Of a stretch of DNA of 64,000 nt, positions 18,097 through 26,707 are shown piece after piece; position 1 is the stretch's first letter; each line of letters begins with the position of its first letter. A program made the translations under genes and the position numbers. The stretch comes from Virgibacillus doumboii (GTDB taxonomy: Bacteria > Bacillota > Bacilli > Bacillales > Amphibacillaceae). The notes beneath the pieces were generated by a model. The model saw only the letters and a program-made list of their open reading frames with translations. It had not been told where the DNA came from and searched no databases. The stretch covers positions 2,356,001-2,420,000 of the forward strand of contig NZ_CADCWQ010000001.1 of the NCBI RefSeq assembly GCF_902806455.1. Reading direction: 5' to 3'.

Positions 18097-18203
18097 TGTG
18101 AACTTTGGCATTTTAATTGTGAACTTCGAGCAACCCAATTGTGAACTTTGGGGTTTTGCCTGTGAACTTTGGCGAATTCCCTGTGAACTTTGGCGAAAAG
18201 CAG
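18097..18203. repeat. Five 21-22 bp tandem repeats, TGTGAACTTTGGCG type
   Basis: Units start at 18097, 18118, 18140, 18161 and 18182. Each begins TGTGAACTT and most continue TGGCG; the last 8-10 bases vary. Related clusters are at 27991-28092 and 29263-29362. Confidence 0.85.
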
Positions 18204-18286
18204 CCATTCATTTTATTTTGCCAGCATCCGGCCAATCTCAGTTCGTTAAATCTCCGCAATATGGTGCCGGAAATCGATGCGGAATT

Positions 18287-18943
18287 CTATACCCGCTCCA
18301 CAACACTCTCCACTTCAACACCCTTCAATGCCTGTGATGCCAAATGATCCGCTTCCCTATTCTGCTTCCGTGGGATAAGTTCATATTCCGGGTCAATACC
18401 TATTCGCTCGAGATGTTCTTCAATTCGGTCAGCCAATCTGGATAATTCCGCTTCATAACATGGCCATTCACCTTTAAGCTGATTGACGACAACCTGCGAA
18501 TCACCCGTAAACGTAACCGGCATATGATGAACACCCAGCTGCTCCACTTCCTGCAGTGCCAGGTGAAGTGCTGCATATTCCGTTTCATTGTTCGACTGCA
18601 GTTCATCAATCATTGCATTTTTGCGGATCCGATAAGATTTGTCATTCTGCTCGTAATAGATTGCACAGCCCAGCCCGGACTTTTTCGTTTGTAAATCAAA
18701 TCCGCCATCAAAGTAAACCGTCACATTATGCGGCTCTGTCCGGATCTCTTCCAGCTGTTTTTTCAACTCTTTCAAATTCCATCGGTACTCATACCTGTCG
18801 ATGAACAGGATATTTTTCATGCGGCCGGTTTTCTCCAGATCCTCAGCCAATAGCAGCGCTTTTTTGGCCGGCATCTCTTCTGAATAAAATACCGTTTCCG
18901 TTCCTTTTTGGGTTTTGTATGTAAATTCGATTCTGACGTTCAT
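18287..18943 (-). CDS. RNase H type I-like protein
   Basis: A 218-residue protein. Residues about 70-210 are an RNase H fold with all four acidic residues in place: YFDGGFD, NNETEYAAL, TGDSQVVVNQLKG and NREADHLAS. The first 65 residues are a separate small domain. It should cut RNA in RNA-DNA hybrids in the cytoplasm, as the YpeP/YpdQ-like proteins of Bacillus are thought to do, though some of these are poorly active. It is transcribed alone. Confidence 0.85.
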   Translation of the reverse strand: MNVRIEFTYKTQKGTETVFYSEEMPAKKALLLAEDLEKTGRMKNILFIDRYEYRWNLKELKKQLEEIRTEPHNVTVYFDGGFDLQTKKSGLGCAIYYEQNDKSYRIRKNAMIDELQSNNETEYAALHLALQEVEQLGVHHMPVTFTGDSQVVVNQLKGEWPCYEAELSRLADRIEEHLERIGIDPEYELIPRKQNREADHLASQALKGVEVESVVERV

Positions 18944-19023
18944 GCGGATTCATCCTTTTATTGGGAGTGGCATTCTTATGTATAGTTTGTCATGGACTGG
19001 GGGTATTATGTGCTGTGTTATAG

Positions 19024-19129
19024 TGCCGGGAACTTTTTAGCCGAAAAGAAAAGAATCCTATTCCGGTCAGAACGGAGAAGGATTCAAAAGACACCTAACG
19101 AGGTCAGAAGGGGATTAACTCCCCTTTCC
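19024..19129 (+). pseudogene. Decayed copy of the type I toxin tail
   Basis: This matches 19439-19546 closely, including CRELFSRKEKNP, the hairpin that ends the antisense RNA and the AGGGGATTAACTCCCCT hairpin. The membrane segment is missing: a TAG stands just before the matching Cys codon. It shows an earlier duplication of the toxin-antitoxin unit. 18944-19358 holds nothing else that codes. Confidence 0.75.
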
Positions 19130-19358
19130 GCTTCCACTATTTTTAATAAGGGTATGATATCTCCCTGACCCTCTACAGGAAGAGATAAAAATAATGAAAA
19201 TGTTGTCTAATGCTTCTGTAAGCATATTATACATCATTATTTTTCTAAATTGTCAAATTAAAAGATCATGTGTTCGTTGACAAATTCAACTATTTAGTGT
19301 AACTTATTAATTAAGGGTATGATATTACCCTACCTCCTTTGAAAGGGGGTGAATAATA

Positions 19359-19514
19359 GTGGAATGGTTATTGCTCCTAACGGCTATTATAAGTCTCACC
19401 ACAGCCATGATTGGTTTTGTTACATCTTTAGTAACAGCGTGCCGGGAACTTTTTAGCCGTAAAGAAAAGAATCCTACTCCGTCGCAACCGGAGAAGGATT
19501 CAACAAACAACTGA
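19359..19514 (+). CDS. Putative type I toxin, small membrane protein (51 aa)
   Basis: The protein starts at GTG after AAAGGGGGTG. Residues 3-27 form one hydrophobic helix (WLLLLTAIISLTTAMIGFV...), followed by a charged tail CRELFSRKEKNP and a polar end. This size and layout fit membrane-acting toxins of type I systems. An antisense promoter and terminator overlap its 3' end (see 19461-19591), as in TxpA/RatA-like pairs. I do not recognise the exact family, and toxicity is an inference. Confidence 0.65.
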   Translation: MEWLLLLTAIISLTTAMIGFVTSLVTACRELFSRKEKNPTPSQPEKDSTNN

Positions 19515-19555
19515 GGTCGAAAGGAGATTAACTCCCCTTTCCTCACCACTATTAT
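19461..19555 (-). ncRNA. Putative antisense antitoxin RNA
   Basis: A strong promoter at 19562-19591 points leftwards into the 3' end of the toxin gene. About 95 bases later the minus strand forms GAATCCTTCTCCG paired with CGGAGTAGGATTC (12 of 13 pairs), followed by TTTTCTTT. The RNA would pair with about 50 bases of toxin coding sequence plus the toxin 3' end. Confidence 0.65.
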
Positions 19556-19561
19556 ACGCTT

Positions 19562-19591
19562 ATCATACCCTTACCATTCCAAATTTGTCAA
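19562..19591 (-). promoter_or_regulatory. Sigma-A promoter for the antisense RNA
   Basis: Minus strand: TTGACA (19586-19591), an 18-base spacer, TATGAT (19562-19567). Copies of the -10 context TAAGGGTATGATA also occur in the other orientation near 19148 and 19316. Confidence 0.75.
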
Positions 19592-19603
19592 GGAGTTGAT
19601 CTG

Positions 19604-19699
19604 ATGCAAACCGCGGCTTTCATTATTTCAATCGCTTCATTGCTAATAAGCTTGACAACATTCGTGATTATTTACAAAACAAGATTAAACAAAAGCTAA
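19604..19699 (+). CDS. Small membrane peptide, 31 aa
   Basis: AAGGAG precedes MQTAAFIISIASLLISLTT, a single hydrophobic helix with a basic end (YKTRLNKS). It shares the ISLTT word with the toxin at 19359-19514 and may be a second toxin-like peptide. It is 17 bases before the HTH gene. Confidence 0.55.
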   Translation: MQTAAFIISIASLLISLTTFVIIYKTRLNKS

Positions 19700-19716
19700 A
19701 CTTAAAAGGTGATTTA

Positions 19717-19938
19717 ATGACTCTAAAAAAACCGGAGCAATATTATGGACTGAAAGAGATTGCTGATTTTGCCAGAGAAAAAGGAATCGATTACAGCACA
19801 AGACAGTTATCTGTATACAAAAGCAGAGATAAACTTCCTGAACCAACAGTAATGATTGGCGATAAAGCCGGCTGGACCAGAGAACAAATCGATGAATGGA
19901 TTGAACAGGTTAAGGAGAAAAAACGCAGAACAAAATGA
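19717..19938 (+). CDS. Small helix-turn-helix (excisionase/AlpA-like) protein
   Basis: A 73-residue basic protein. YYGLKEIADFAREKGIDYST then RQLSVYKSRDKLPEPTVMIG and GWTREQIDEWIEQ follow the layout of MerR/AlpA/excisionase-type domains (helix-turn-helix, wing with P-x-P, then W-x-x-x-x-I-x-x-W). AAAAGGTG precedes the ATG. It is likely to be phage- or plasmid-derived and to regulate the small-gene cluster. Confidence 0.65.
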   Translation: MTLKKPEQYYGLKEIADFAREKGIDYSTRQLSVYKSRDKLPEPTVMIGDKAGWTREQIDEWIEQVKEKKRRTK

Positions 19939-19944
19939 TTTACC

Positions 19945-19969
19945 GGGGAGTGTCAGGAAACCACTCCCC
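19945..19969 (+). terminator. Terminator after the HTH gene
   Basis: GGGGAGTG/CACTCCCC stem with a 9-base loop, followed by TTCTT. Confidence 0.75.
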
Positions 19970-19976
19970 TTCTTCC

Positions 19977-20126
19977 CTATTGACGCTTCTTCGTCTTCTT
20001 ATTATTCGCCTTCTCCGCTGCACTTAACGGTTCATTGGCAAATTCATGGTCATACTGTCTGGTGAGATTTTTTCTAACCGCTTGTTCGTCACTGACGCGA
20101 TTCTGTCTTTTTTTGTCTTTAGCCAT
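19977..20126 (-). CDS. sspO: Small acid-soluble spore protein O-like
   Basis: A 49-residue basic protein. The second half, YDHEFANEPLSAAEKANNKK followed by TKKRQ, closely resembles the conserved tail of SspO (FANEPL...NNKKRKKNQ). SspO is made in the forespore; its role is minor and not understood. The first half differs from Bacillus SspO. The start at 20126 follows GGAGGTG. Confidence 0.72.
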   Translation of the reverse strand: MAKDKKRQNRVSDEQAVRKNLTRQYDHEFANEPLSAAEKANNKKTKKRQ

Positions 20127-20169
20127 TTCAGACACCTCCACACCGTAGTTTGACCTGACGTGAGGGTTA

Positions 20170-20700
20170 CTATGTATGTACACGATATGCGGGATGTTGA
20201 TTTTTTTGCAGGAACTGATTTATCTTATGCGGTGACTTTAAGATGATAACGTCTTTTTCAGCAGGAAAGTTCTCCAATTTCTGCATGATCTCAGGCTTTT
20301 TTGCTTTCGGATACTGCCAGACCCATTTCAGGAACTCCAGGGAAATTCTTTCTTCACAGCCCGTTCCCATATCCGGACGGGATTTGTTCCTGTATTGAAC
20401 AAAGCGTTTAATAATGCGATATACGCAAACCAAGCGCGGCAGGTCGAGCAAAATAATCGTATCGGCAGCATTCAGGCGTATATCCATCGTCCCGCCATAA
20501 TTCCCATCAATAATCCATTTATCCCTTTTAACCAAATCATGTTGCATTTGTTTTTGTTCTTGTTTCGGTACGCCAATCCAACCGGGCTTCCAAAATAGTG
20601 CGTCGAGATGATGGACCTTGATTTGCAATCTTTCACCCAGCTGCCTTGCAAAAGTTGATTTTCCAGAACCGCCGGAACCGATAATCGCTATTTTTTTCAT
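20170..20700 (-). CDS. P-loop kinase-like protein (DNA topology modulation/FlaR type)
   Basis: A 176-residue adenylate-kinase-like protein. GSGGSGKSTFARQLG is the Walker A, LDALFWKPGW and IIDGNYGGTMDIRL are marks of the FlaR/topology-modulation family, and LLDLPRLVCVYRIIKR follows. The substrate is unknown; the name is historical. It is the gene upstream of sspO on the same strand but their frames overlap only outside the likely sspO start. Confidence 0.85.
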   Translation of the reverse strand: MKKIAIIGSGGSGKSTFARQLGERLQIKVHHLDALFWKPGWIGVPKQEQKQMQHDLVKRDKWIIDGNYGGTMDIRLNAADTIILLDLPRLVCVYRIIKRFVQYRNKSRPDMGTGCEERISLEFLKWVWQYPKAKKPEIMQKLENFPAEKDVIILKSPHKINQFLQKNQHPAYRVHT

Positions 20701-20747
20701 TACTGACCTCCGATTAATCTGCTTGATTATGCTTCTTAGCCTTTCAA

Positions 20748-22859
20748 CTATTTAATAATAGGCAACTCCATATATGACACGTGCTCTAATGAATGGAATA
20801 CGCGCTGCTCCGCTATTACCGTTTCCGTATCGGTTGCCGGATCATTTCCCGTATTTGAATTCGGGAATATAAAGTTATCGGCACTGGACGTTATTGTCAA
20901 ACGGATGCGATGCCCTCTTTTGAAAGTGTTAGCAATTTTTGATGTGCGGATTTCGTATTTCTCGATTTTGCCGGGTTCCAGTAATATCTCTTTATCATAC
21001 CCGTGACGAAAACGTGCTCGTAATACTCCATCGGCGAGCTTGATTGATCGGCCGTCCGGAGCAACATCAGTTACTCTGACAATCCAGTCGGTATCCTTTG
21101 CTGAACTTGACGCGGAGAATTTCACCTGGATATCACCGGCGATGGTGATGGGCTCGTTCAATGGTTCGGATGTATAAACAAGGACATCATTTCGTTTTTC
21201 AACATTCTGATAATCAGCCGGGACGCCGATTTCATTTTCGGACATGTCGATTAAATGCGGTGCCGGATGTTCGGGATCAAAAGTATATATGTCATTTTCG
21301 GCTGAATGAGACAACGAACCTTTCACCCTGTCTCGCTGCAGCACACCATTGCCTTCTGAAGATACGGCATTTCCGCAACTATTCAGATAAAGTTTTGTCC
21401 ATTCCACATTTTCCGGCGGCCATGTTTCAGCATGTTTCCATTCGTTTGTTCCGGCATCATAATATTCTGCAACTGGACTAGCATCCATTCCGTTGTCAAT
21501 TCCCTTCAATTTCCGGTCAAACCATAGCTGGAATTGATAATCCAAATCATAGCGGAGTGCGTTGTTGCCAAAGTGAACGCCATGCATGTCACGGGTTGTA
21601 TTGGCATTGTGCATCCACGGCCCGAGAATAATTTTCTTGTCCTCTGCGGCGAATTTTTTCGCTGCATCCAGCGCTTCCGTCGTGCCCATGCCATTGTCGT
21701 CATACCAACCGGACATAATCATCGCAGGCGTCCTGATGTTATTTTTTTGCCGGGACCAGCTAGCCTTCTCCCAGAATTCATCATTTACCGGATGGTTCAT
21801 CCATGCATTCCAAAACGGCACATCCATGCCGAGTGCTTTTTTCGGGATATCTTTGATTGGTCTGGTTTTCAAAACCTCATCCCAATCGTCCCGCTGCATG
21901 TTTTCCGGTTTGAATTCCTTCTCCACCATCGCAAATGTCCATGCCAGCATACCGGAAACAAACGCGCCCCCTTTTCGTGGTATATCAATGAACGGACTGC
22001 CCGCTGTAACGATGCTGATAAGTGCTTTCAGGTGCGGGTTTCCGCTTGCGGCAGCTGCCCATTGGACAAAGCCTCCATACGATGCACCGATCATACCGAT
22101 ATTTCCGTCGCACCAGGTTTGCCCGGCAATCCAGTTCAGACTGTCGTCGCCATCCTCTACTTCGGTACTATTTGGCATCCAGTCACCTTCTGAATCCTGT
22201 CTGCCGCGTGTATCCTGGATGACAACACCATAGCCGCGCTGGATAAAATGGACATATGCTTTTTCAAGTGCCATTCTGCCGTATGGTGTCCGGACAAAAA
22301 TGACTGGTACAGGGTCTTCGTGCTCGGTCGGCAGCCAGACGTCGGTCGCCAGCTTTATTCCATCACGCATTGGGATCATGAAGTGTCCGTGGTGTTTTAC
22401 ACTGTGCTTGGCAGGAGATACGTTTCCCTGCTGCCACATATGGACAGCCGTATATTTTTCCAAACCGTCTTTTACAAGAACGCTGCAGTTTTCCCGGGAT
22501 GTGCTGATGAATGCGGCAGGTTCACCGTCTATGATGACGACATCAAGCGGAAATTTCTTTTCGCGTTCGACCCACAGATGTGCTTCGGTTTCGTGCTTGT
22601 GGTAGATTGCGTCCCATGATGTTTTGATTTTTTTACTATTGGTTTGGAAGACTTCCTGATATTCATCGAACCGCTCGTTTATCGTGATTGGATTGATATG
22701 GTAATAGTTTTCCAGTTCTTGAGCTTTCTCTTCGGTTAATAATATGGATTTTTCCCATTCATTGTTAGTCAGGTTCCGCTCTCGGTAATACACGCCGTTC
22801 GGGCCAAAGTCAACTGTTGCATCAAGAATACCTGATCGATATAAGTTAAATAATGGCAT
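20748..22859 (-). CDS. CocE/NonD family serine hydrolase
   Basis: A 703-residue enzyme. About 150 N-terminal residues form an extra domain; then comes the X-Pro dipeptidyl-peptidase/CocE hydrolase: RTPYGR, QDTRGRQDSEGDW, GMIGASYGGFVQW with the nucleophile Ser near residue 260, SGWYDDN with the acid, and GPWMHN with the His. The final 200 residues are the jelly-roll X-Pro C-terminal domain. It would cut an ester or an amide; the substrate cannot be read from the sequence. There is no signal peptide. Confidence 0.9.
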   Translation of the reverse strand: MPLFNLYRSGILDATVDFGPNGVYYRERNLTNNEWEKSILLTEEKAQELENYYHINPITINERFDEYQEVFQTNSKKIKTSWDAIYHKHETEAHLWVEREKKFPLDVVIIDGEPAAFISTSRENCSVLVKDGLEKYTAVHMWQQGNVSPAKHSVKHHGHFMIPMRDGIKLATDVWLPTEHEDPVPVIFVRTPYGRMALEKAYVHFIQRGYGVVIQDTRGRQDSEGDWMPNSTEVEDGDDSLNWIAGQTWCDGNIGMIGASYGGFVQWAAAASGNPHLKALISIVTAGSPFIDIPRKGGAFVSGMLAWTFAMVEKEFKPENMQRDDWDEVLKTRPIKDIPKKALGMDVPFWNAWMNHPVNDEFWEKASWSRQKNNIRTPAMIMSGWYDDNGMGTTEALDAAKKFAAEDKKIILGPWMHNANTTRDMHGVHFGNNALRYDLDYQFQLWFDRKLKGIDNGMDASPVAEYYDAGTNEWKHAETWPPENVEWTKLYLNSCGNAVSSEGNGVLQRDRVKGSLSHSAENDIYTFDPEHPAPHLIDMSENEIGVPADYQNVEKRNDVLVYTSEPLNEPITIAGDIQVKFSASSSAKDTDWIVRVTDVAPDGRSIKLADGVLRARFRHGYDKEILLEPGKIEKYEIRTSKIANTFKRGHRIRLTITSSADNFIFPNSNTGNDPATDTETVIAEQRVFHSLEHVSYMELPIIK

Positions 22860-22994
22860 CTCTGTCTCCCCCTTTAAATAATCGTTCTATAAATCAATTA
22901 TAAACGCAATGGATCAAATGTTGTATGAAAAGTTTGAAATGTAAGGGATTTCAATTTTAGTGAAAATAATTGTGGGGGTCCGATTTTGGAAAAT

Positions 22995-23132
22995 TTATTT
23001 TTTGTCTTTGTCTATGATGATGGAGCGTCTGTATATTTCATTCTCAATCAATCGAATGAAACTATTATTGAGTTTTAGTTCTTTTGCCTGATAGTAAGCT
23101 TCTAGAAGTTGTTTGTCAGTTAATTTTTCCAT
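22995..23132 (-). CDS. sda: Sda sporulation checkpoint protein
   Basis: A 45-residue protein (MEKLTDKQLLEAYYQAKELK, then LNNSFIRLIENEIYRRS) that matches Sda over its whole length. In B. subtilis Sda blocks the sporulation histidine kinase KinA when replication is disturbed. The helical-hairpin contacts are kept. An AAAGGAG lies 20 bases before the ATG, further than usual, so translation might begin at one of the two ATT codons just before it. I see no clear DnaA boxes upstream. Confidence 0.88.
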   Translation of the reverse strand: MEKLTDKQLLEAYYQAKELKLNNSFIRLIENEIYRRSIIIDKDKK

Positions 23133-23405
23133 AATAATTGCTACGTGCTTATCTCCTTTACATTAGACTCCAAAATAACCTTCGTAAGTCTCCATTACTT
23201 TATTACCGTTTTATTTCATAAATTTGGTAAAAGCATGTAAAAAATCCCTATAATTAGTAGGAATTCTGACTTAAAGAGGGGAACTTCCCCTTTCCCTACC
23301 CTTAATCTATATTTGGGAAACCGTAAATTTTGTGAAAGCTGGATGTGCGGGCGCATTAATATGTTCGGCACGGCAAAATTGCTATGGAAATGAGGTCTAT
23401 AATTA

Positions 23406-23487
23406 TGCCACCTTTTCGGACTGAGAACCGATAATATTAAAAGGAGGTTTCATTATTACGTTCGTTTGTGGGTGTGAAAAAGTGGCA
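23406..23487. repeat. Hairpin element copy B
   Basis: It has the same ends as copies A and C (TGCCACCTTTT and AAAAAGTGGCA) and the CGTTTGTGG word near the right end, but a different centre (CGATAATATT...CATTATTACG around AAAGGAGG). Confidence 0.75.
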
Positions 23488-23537
23488 GGAACGTTACAAA
23501 AAATTTTGGGTAAGAACGTAGCACAGTGGAAACAAAA

Positions 23538-23582
23538 AACCGCCTGCTGCGTTCCACTCTTTTGTGGTCGCAACAGGCGGTT
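23538..23582 (-). terminator. sbcDC terminator
   Basis: The AACCGCCTG/CAGGCGGTT stem extends through TGCG/CGCA and is followed by TTTTTT on the minus strand, 11 bases after the sbcC stop. Confidence 0.85.
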
Positions 23583-23593
23583 CTATAACCACT

Positions 23594-26500
23594 CTACTTC
23601 ACAACAAATTCAGTCCGGCTGTGGCCTTCTTTCGTTTTCTTTACATCAAGTCTTGCCGGGAACATCGTCTTCAATTCCTGTACGTGGGAAATAACGCCGA
23701 TCATCCGGCCTGATTGCTGCAGGTCGATTAATGTGTCGATTGATTTGTTCAGCGATTCTTCGTCAAGTGAGCCAAAGCCTTCATCGATGAACATTGTATT
23801 AATCGATATGTTGCCCTGGAAACTTTGAATGACGTCGGACATTCCGAGCGCCAGGCAGAGGGAGGCGTTAAACTTTTCGCCGCCTGACAGTGTTTTGACG
23901 TCGCGCGTCTGGCCGGTGTACGCATCATAGACATCAAGTGCCAGACCGCTTTGCCGTCCGTGGGATTCCTGACGGTCACTTCGCATTAAGTGGAATTGAC
24001 CATTGGAAAGCCGCTTCAGCCGGCTGTTCGCTGCGTCAATAATCCGCTCCAGATACTCAATCTGCAAATAGCGTTCAAACGAAATTTTTCGGTCGTTTTG
24101 CCCGCGGAGAACATTATACAGGTCCGTAATTGTTGACAGCTCTTTTTCACGCTGGGCGACCTGCTCGTGCGCTTCCAGAATGTTTTGCTTTATCGTCGCC
24201 GCCTGGTCCTGATACTTTTCCGATTCCTTAAACGTTTGATAGGCCTGTTCGTAGGCTGCTTTCAACGTTTGCAGTTCTTCTTCGAGTGCGGTCAGATCCG
24301 TGCGCTCTTTATCCTTGAGTGTCTCAGACAAATCATGCACCTGTTGTTTTTTAACGGTCAGGTTTTCGTTAAACTGGCGGATTTTTTCTTTCCAGTCCTG
24401 CCGCTCCTGAGCTGGCATTTTGGCCTGGTGGTATGCCTCTTCTGTTTCAAAATTTGCTTCAGACAAGGATCCGCGGAACTGTTCTTCGGATTTTTCCCGT
24501 TTGTCTTTCGTCTCGACCAGCTGCTTCTTCGCGTGCTCCAGGTCAGCTGCAGCTTTCGTTTCTGCTTCTTTCGCCTGTTGAAGCTGTTGCTGCGCTTCTT
24601 CCCATGCTTTCTCGAGCTTCGTTTTAAGCTGCTCGGTTTCACTGATTTCTTTTTCCAATGCCGCAAGCGTCCGTACTTCTTCCGGAATGTTCCGCAGTTG
24701 TTCGGTGTATACGGCGTGGGATGCTTTGTAATCAGACTGAAGCTCCTGATAGGTTTTGTCCAGCTGTTCTTTCTTTGTTTCCAGTTGCTTTTGTGCTTCT
24801 TTTTCCTTTTCCTGATTTTCTTTCAGCTGCTTTAATTGCTCACGCTGTTTTTGAAGGGATTCGATATCATTCTTTAATTGCGTTCCTTCCTGAATGAGCT
24901 GGTCCTTTACTTCAGCAGCTTTACCGGGTTCGATCTGGTAGTTGGCAAGCTCCTGTTCCTTTTCCGTAACCTGAGCCACATTCGATTTAAGAGTAGCAGC
25001 GGCCTCCTGATAAAGCCGGTTCTTTTCATTCAATTCCTGTTTCAAGGAATCAAGCTCTTCACGCGACACCATTTCGCCCTGTGCAGTTGCCTTTTGCGGG
25101 TGGTGTGTGCTCCCGCAGACAGGACATGCATCCCCATCATGAATATGTCCGGCGAGAATCACCGCCTGATTATTCAGCCAGGCATTTTCTTTTTCGGTGT
25201 AGGCTTTCTGAGCTGTCAAAAAAACCTTTTCTTTTTGTTCCGTATCCTGCTTATACGTTGATTGTTTCGCATAATCGTTCAAATAATCCTGGACAACTTT
25301 ATACTGTTCAAGCATATTTGTACGTTTCGTTTGTTTATCGGGCAGCGTGCTTACCGCTTCGTCCAGCTCCGCGATTGTTTTTTCGTTTGCCTCAGTTGTT
25401 TCGGTTTTTTTCTGCAGGTCTGTTTTTACCGCTTCCAGATCTGCGGCTGCCTTTTTGCCTTGCTGCGCTAATTGCTCGAGGTTATTTTTCCGCTCGTCCA
25501 GTTCTTTGACAGGCTGCAGAAATCCTTTTAACCGCTCAAGCTGTTTACCGGCGTTTTCCCGTTCGTCTTTCCGGTTCTCCTCCTGCTGATAAGCAGTCTC
25601 GGCTTTCGCACGCTTTTCTTCGGCTATTTTAGCCGCCGAGTCCGCCTGTTGTAAAATAACCGTCTTTTCCTGTTCATCCTTTTTCCAGTCAGTTACCTGC
25701 TTCTCATACACTTCCAGTTGGCTTGCCCGCTCGGCGTTTTCCAGCTGCTTTTCTTTTTCCTTGTAGGCCGGAACCTGCTCCTCGAGCCCCGTCAGTTCGG
25801 ACTGTTTTTTGTCCAGATCAGCAAACTGGTCATTGAGTGCTTTTGCCTGATGCAGTTCCGTCTGTTTCTTGTCATGTTTCTGATAGGCAGTCTGATACGC
25901 CTGCTCATCGGCAGCTACCTTCTGCGTGTAATGCTCGACTTCCTCATCAAGCCCGGCAACAATCTGGTTGATATTATAATAGTCTTCAGCTAGCACCTGG
26001 AAAAGCTCCGCATCCTCGCGTGCCGGCAGTGCTGTATGAATGCTCTGAACAAAGTGGTCGCGCGACTGCTGTGCCTGCCTGAAATCCTGGTCCACCCGAT
26101 TTTTCCGGTCACGCAGCAACTGACTTATCTGATTGTAGCTTTCCGTTTTGAAAAGCCTGCGCAAAATTGCTTCTTTATTTTCCGTTTGCGAGGTTAATAG
26201 TTTCCGGAACTCACCCTGTGGCAGCATAACAATCTGCTTAAACTGATCCTGCGTCAGCCCGATGATCGCCTCAACTTTTTTATCAATTTCGGAAACCATC
26301 TGCCGGTCGACACATGGGATTTCTTTTCCATCAACTATTTCATAAAACTCATACCGTTCCCCGGTCTTGGACTTATTCCCTTTTTTCACATGTCCAAGCT
26401 GGCGCAGGATCCGGTAATGCCTGCCATGCAATTCAAATTCCAGCTCAATCGATGTATGTGTATCATCATTCGCAAAATCACTGCGCAGCATCCGGTTATC

Positions 26501-26686
26501 TTCCCGGTCTGTTCCGCTTGCACTGCCGTATAAAGCAAAACAAATCCCATCAAAAATCGTCGTTTTTCCGGCACCTGTATTCCCTGAAATGACAAACAGA
26601 TTGTTCGCTTCAAGTTCCGTAAAATCAACCGTTTCTGTCCGTTTATATGGCCCGAATGCCGTCATCGTTAATTTCAATGGTCTCAA
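23594..26686 (-). CDS. sbcC: Exonuclease SbcC (Rad50-like) ATPase subunit
   Basis: A 1030-residue SMC/Rad50-type protein. GNTGAGKTTIFDGICFALYG near residue 35 is Walker A, long coiled coils flank the zinc hook CPVCGSTHH near residue 520, and the C-terminus carries LSGGEKFNASLCLALG with Walker B NTMFIDEGFGSLDEE. With SbcD it cuts hairpins and protein-blocked DNA ends. It lies 21 bases after sbcD in one operon and ends at a strong terminator. Confidence 0.96.
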   Translation of the reverse strand: MRPLKLTMTAFGPYKRTETVDFTELEANNLFVISGNTGAGKTTIFDGICFALYGSASGTDREDNRMLRSDFANDDTHTSIELEFELHGRHYRILRQLGHVKKGNKSKTGERYEFYEIVDGKEIPCVDRQMVSEIDKKVEAIIGLTQDQFKQIVMLPQGEFRKLLTSQTENKEAILRRLFKTESYNQISQLLRDRKNRVDQDFRQAQQSRDHFVQSIHTALPAREDAELFQVLAEDYYNINQIVAGLDEEVEHYTQKVAADEQAYQTAYQKHDKKQTELHQAKALNDQFADLDKKQSELTGLEEQVPAYKEKEKQLENAERASQLEVYEKQVTDWKKDEQEKTVILQQADSAAKIAEEKRAKAETAYQQEENRKDERENAGKQLERLKGFLQPVKELDERKNNLEQLAQQGKKAAADLEAVKTDLQKKTETTEANEKTIAELDEAVSTLPDKQTKRTNMLEQYKVVQDYLNDYAKQSTYKQDTEQKEKVFLTAQKAYTEKENAWLNNQAVILAGHIHDGDACPVCGSTHHPQKATAQGEMVSREELDSLKQELNEKNRLYQEAAATLKSNVAQVTEKEQELANYQIEPGKAAEVKDQLIQEGTQLKNDIESLQKQREQLKQLKENQEKEKEAQKQLETKKEQLDKTYQELQSDYKASHAVYTEQLRNIPEEVRTLAALEKEISETEQLKTKLEKAWEEAQQQLQQAKEAETKAAADLEHAKKQLVETKDKREKSEEQFRGSLSEANFETEEAYHQAKMPAQERQDWKEKIRQFNENLTVKKQQVHDLSETLKDKERTDLTALEEELQTLKAAYEQAYQTFKESEKYQDQAATIKQNILEAHEQVAQREKELSTITDLYNVLRGQNDRKISFERYLQIEYLERIIDAANSRLKRLSNGQFHLMRSDRQESHGRQSGLALDVYDAYTGQTRDVKTLSGGEKFNASLCLALGMSDVIQSFQGNISINTMFIDEGFGSLDEESLNKSIDTLIDLQQSGRMIGVISHVQELKTMFPARLDVKKTKEGHSRTEFVVK

Positions 26687-26707
26687 CGTTATTCCCCCTC
26701 TCCGAAT

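Larger units (their letters stand above)
23133..23593. other. Intergenic region with hairpin element B and the sbcDC terminator
   Basis: It contains an AGGGGAA/TTCCCCT hairpin at about 23277-23291 (similar to those at the toxin locus), hairpin element B and the sbcC terminator. No gene seen. Confidence 0.6.

Noticed and set aside
18097..18203. Regular repeats that could suggest a CRISPR array
   Set aside because: The period is only 21-22 bases with 8-10 variable bases per unit, and no cas genes are in the window.
21534..22233. Two long plus-strand frames of more than 210 codons
   Set aside because: They lie opposite the intact CocE/NonD hydrolase gene and have no ribosome sites or recognisable domains.
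24167..24835. A 222-codon plus-strand frame rich in Leu and Phe
   Set aside because: It is the complement of the Glu/Lys/Gln-rich coiled coil of SbcC.
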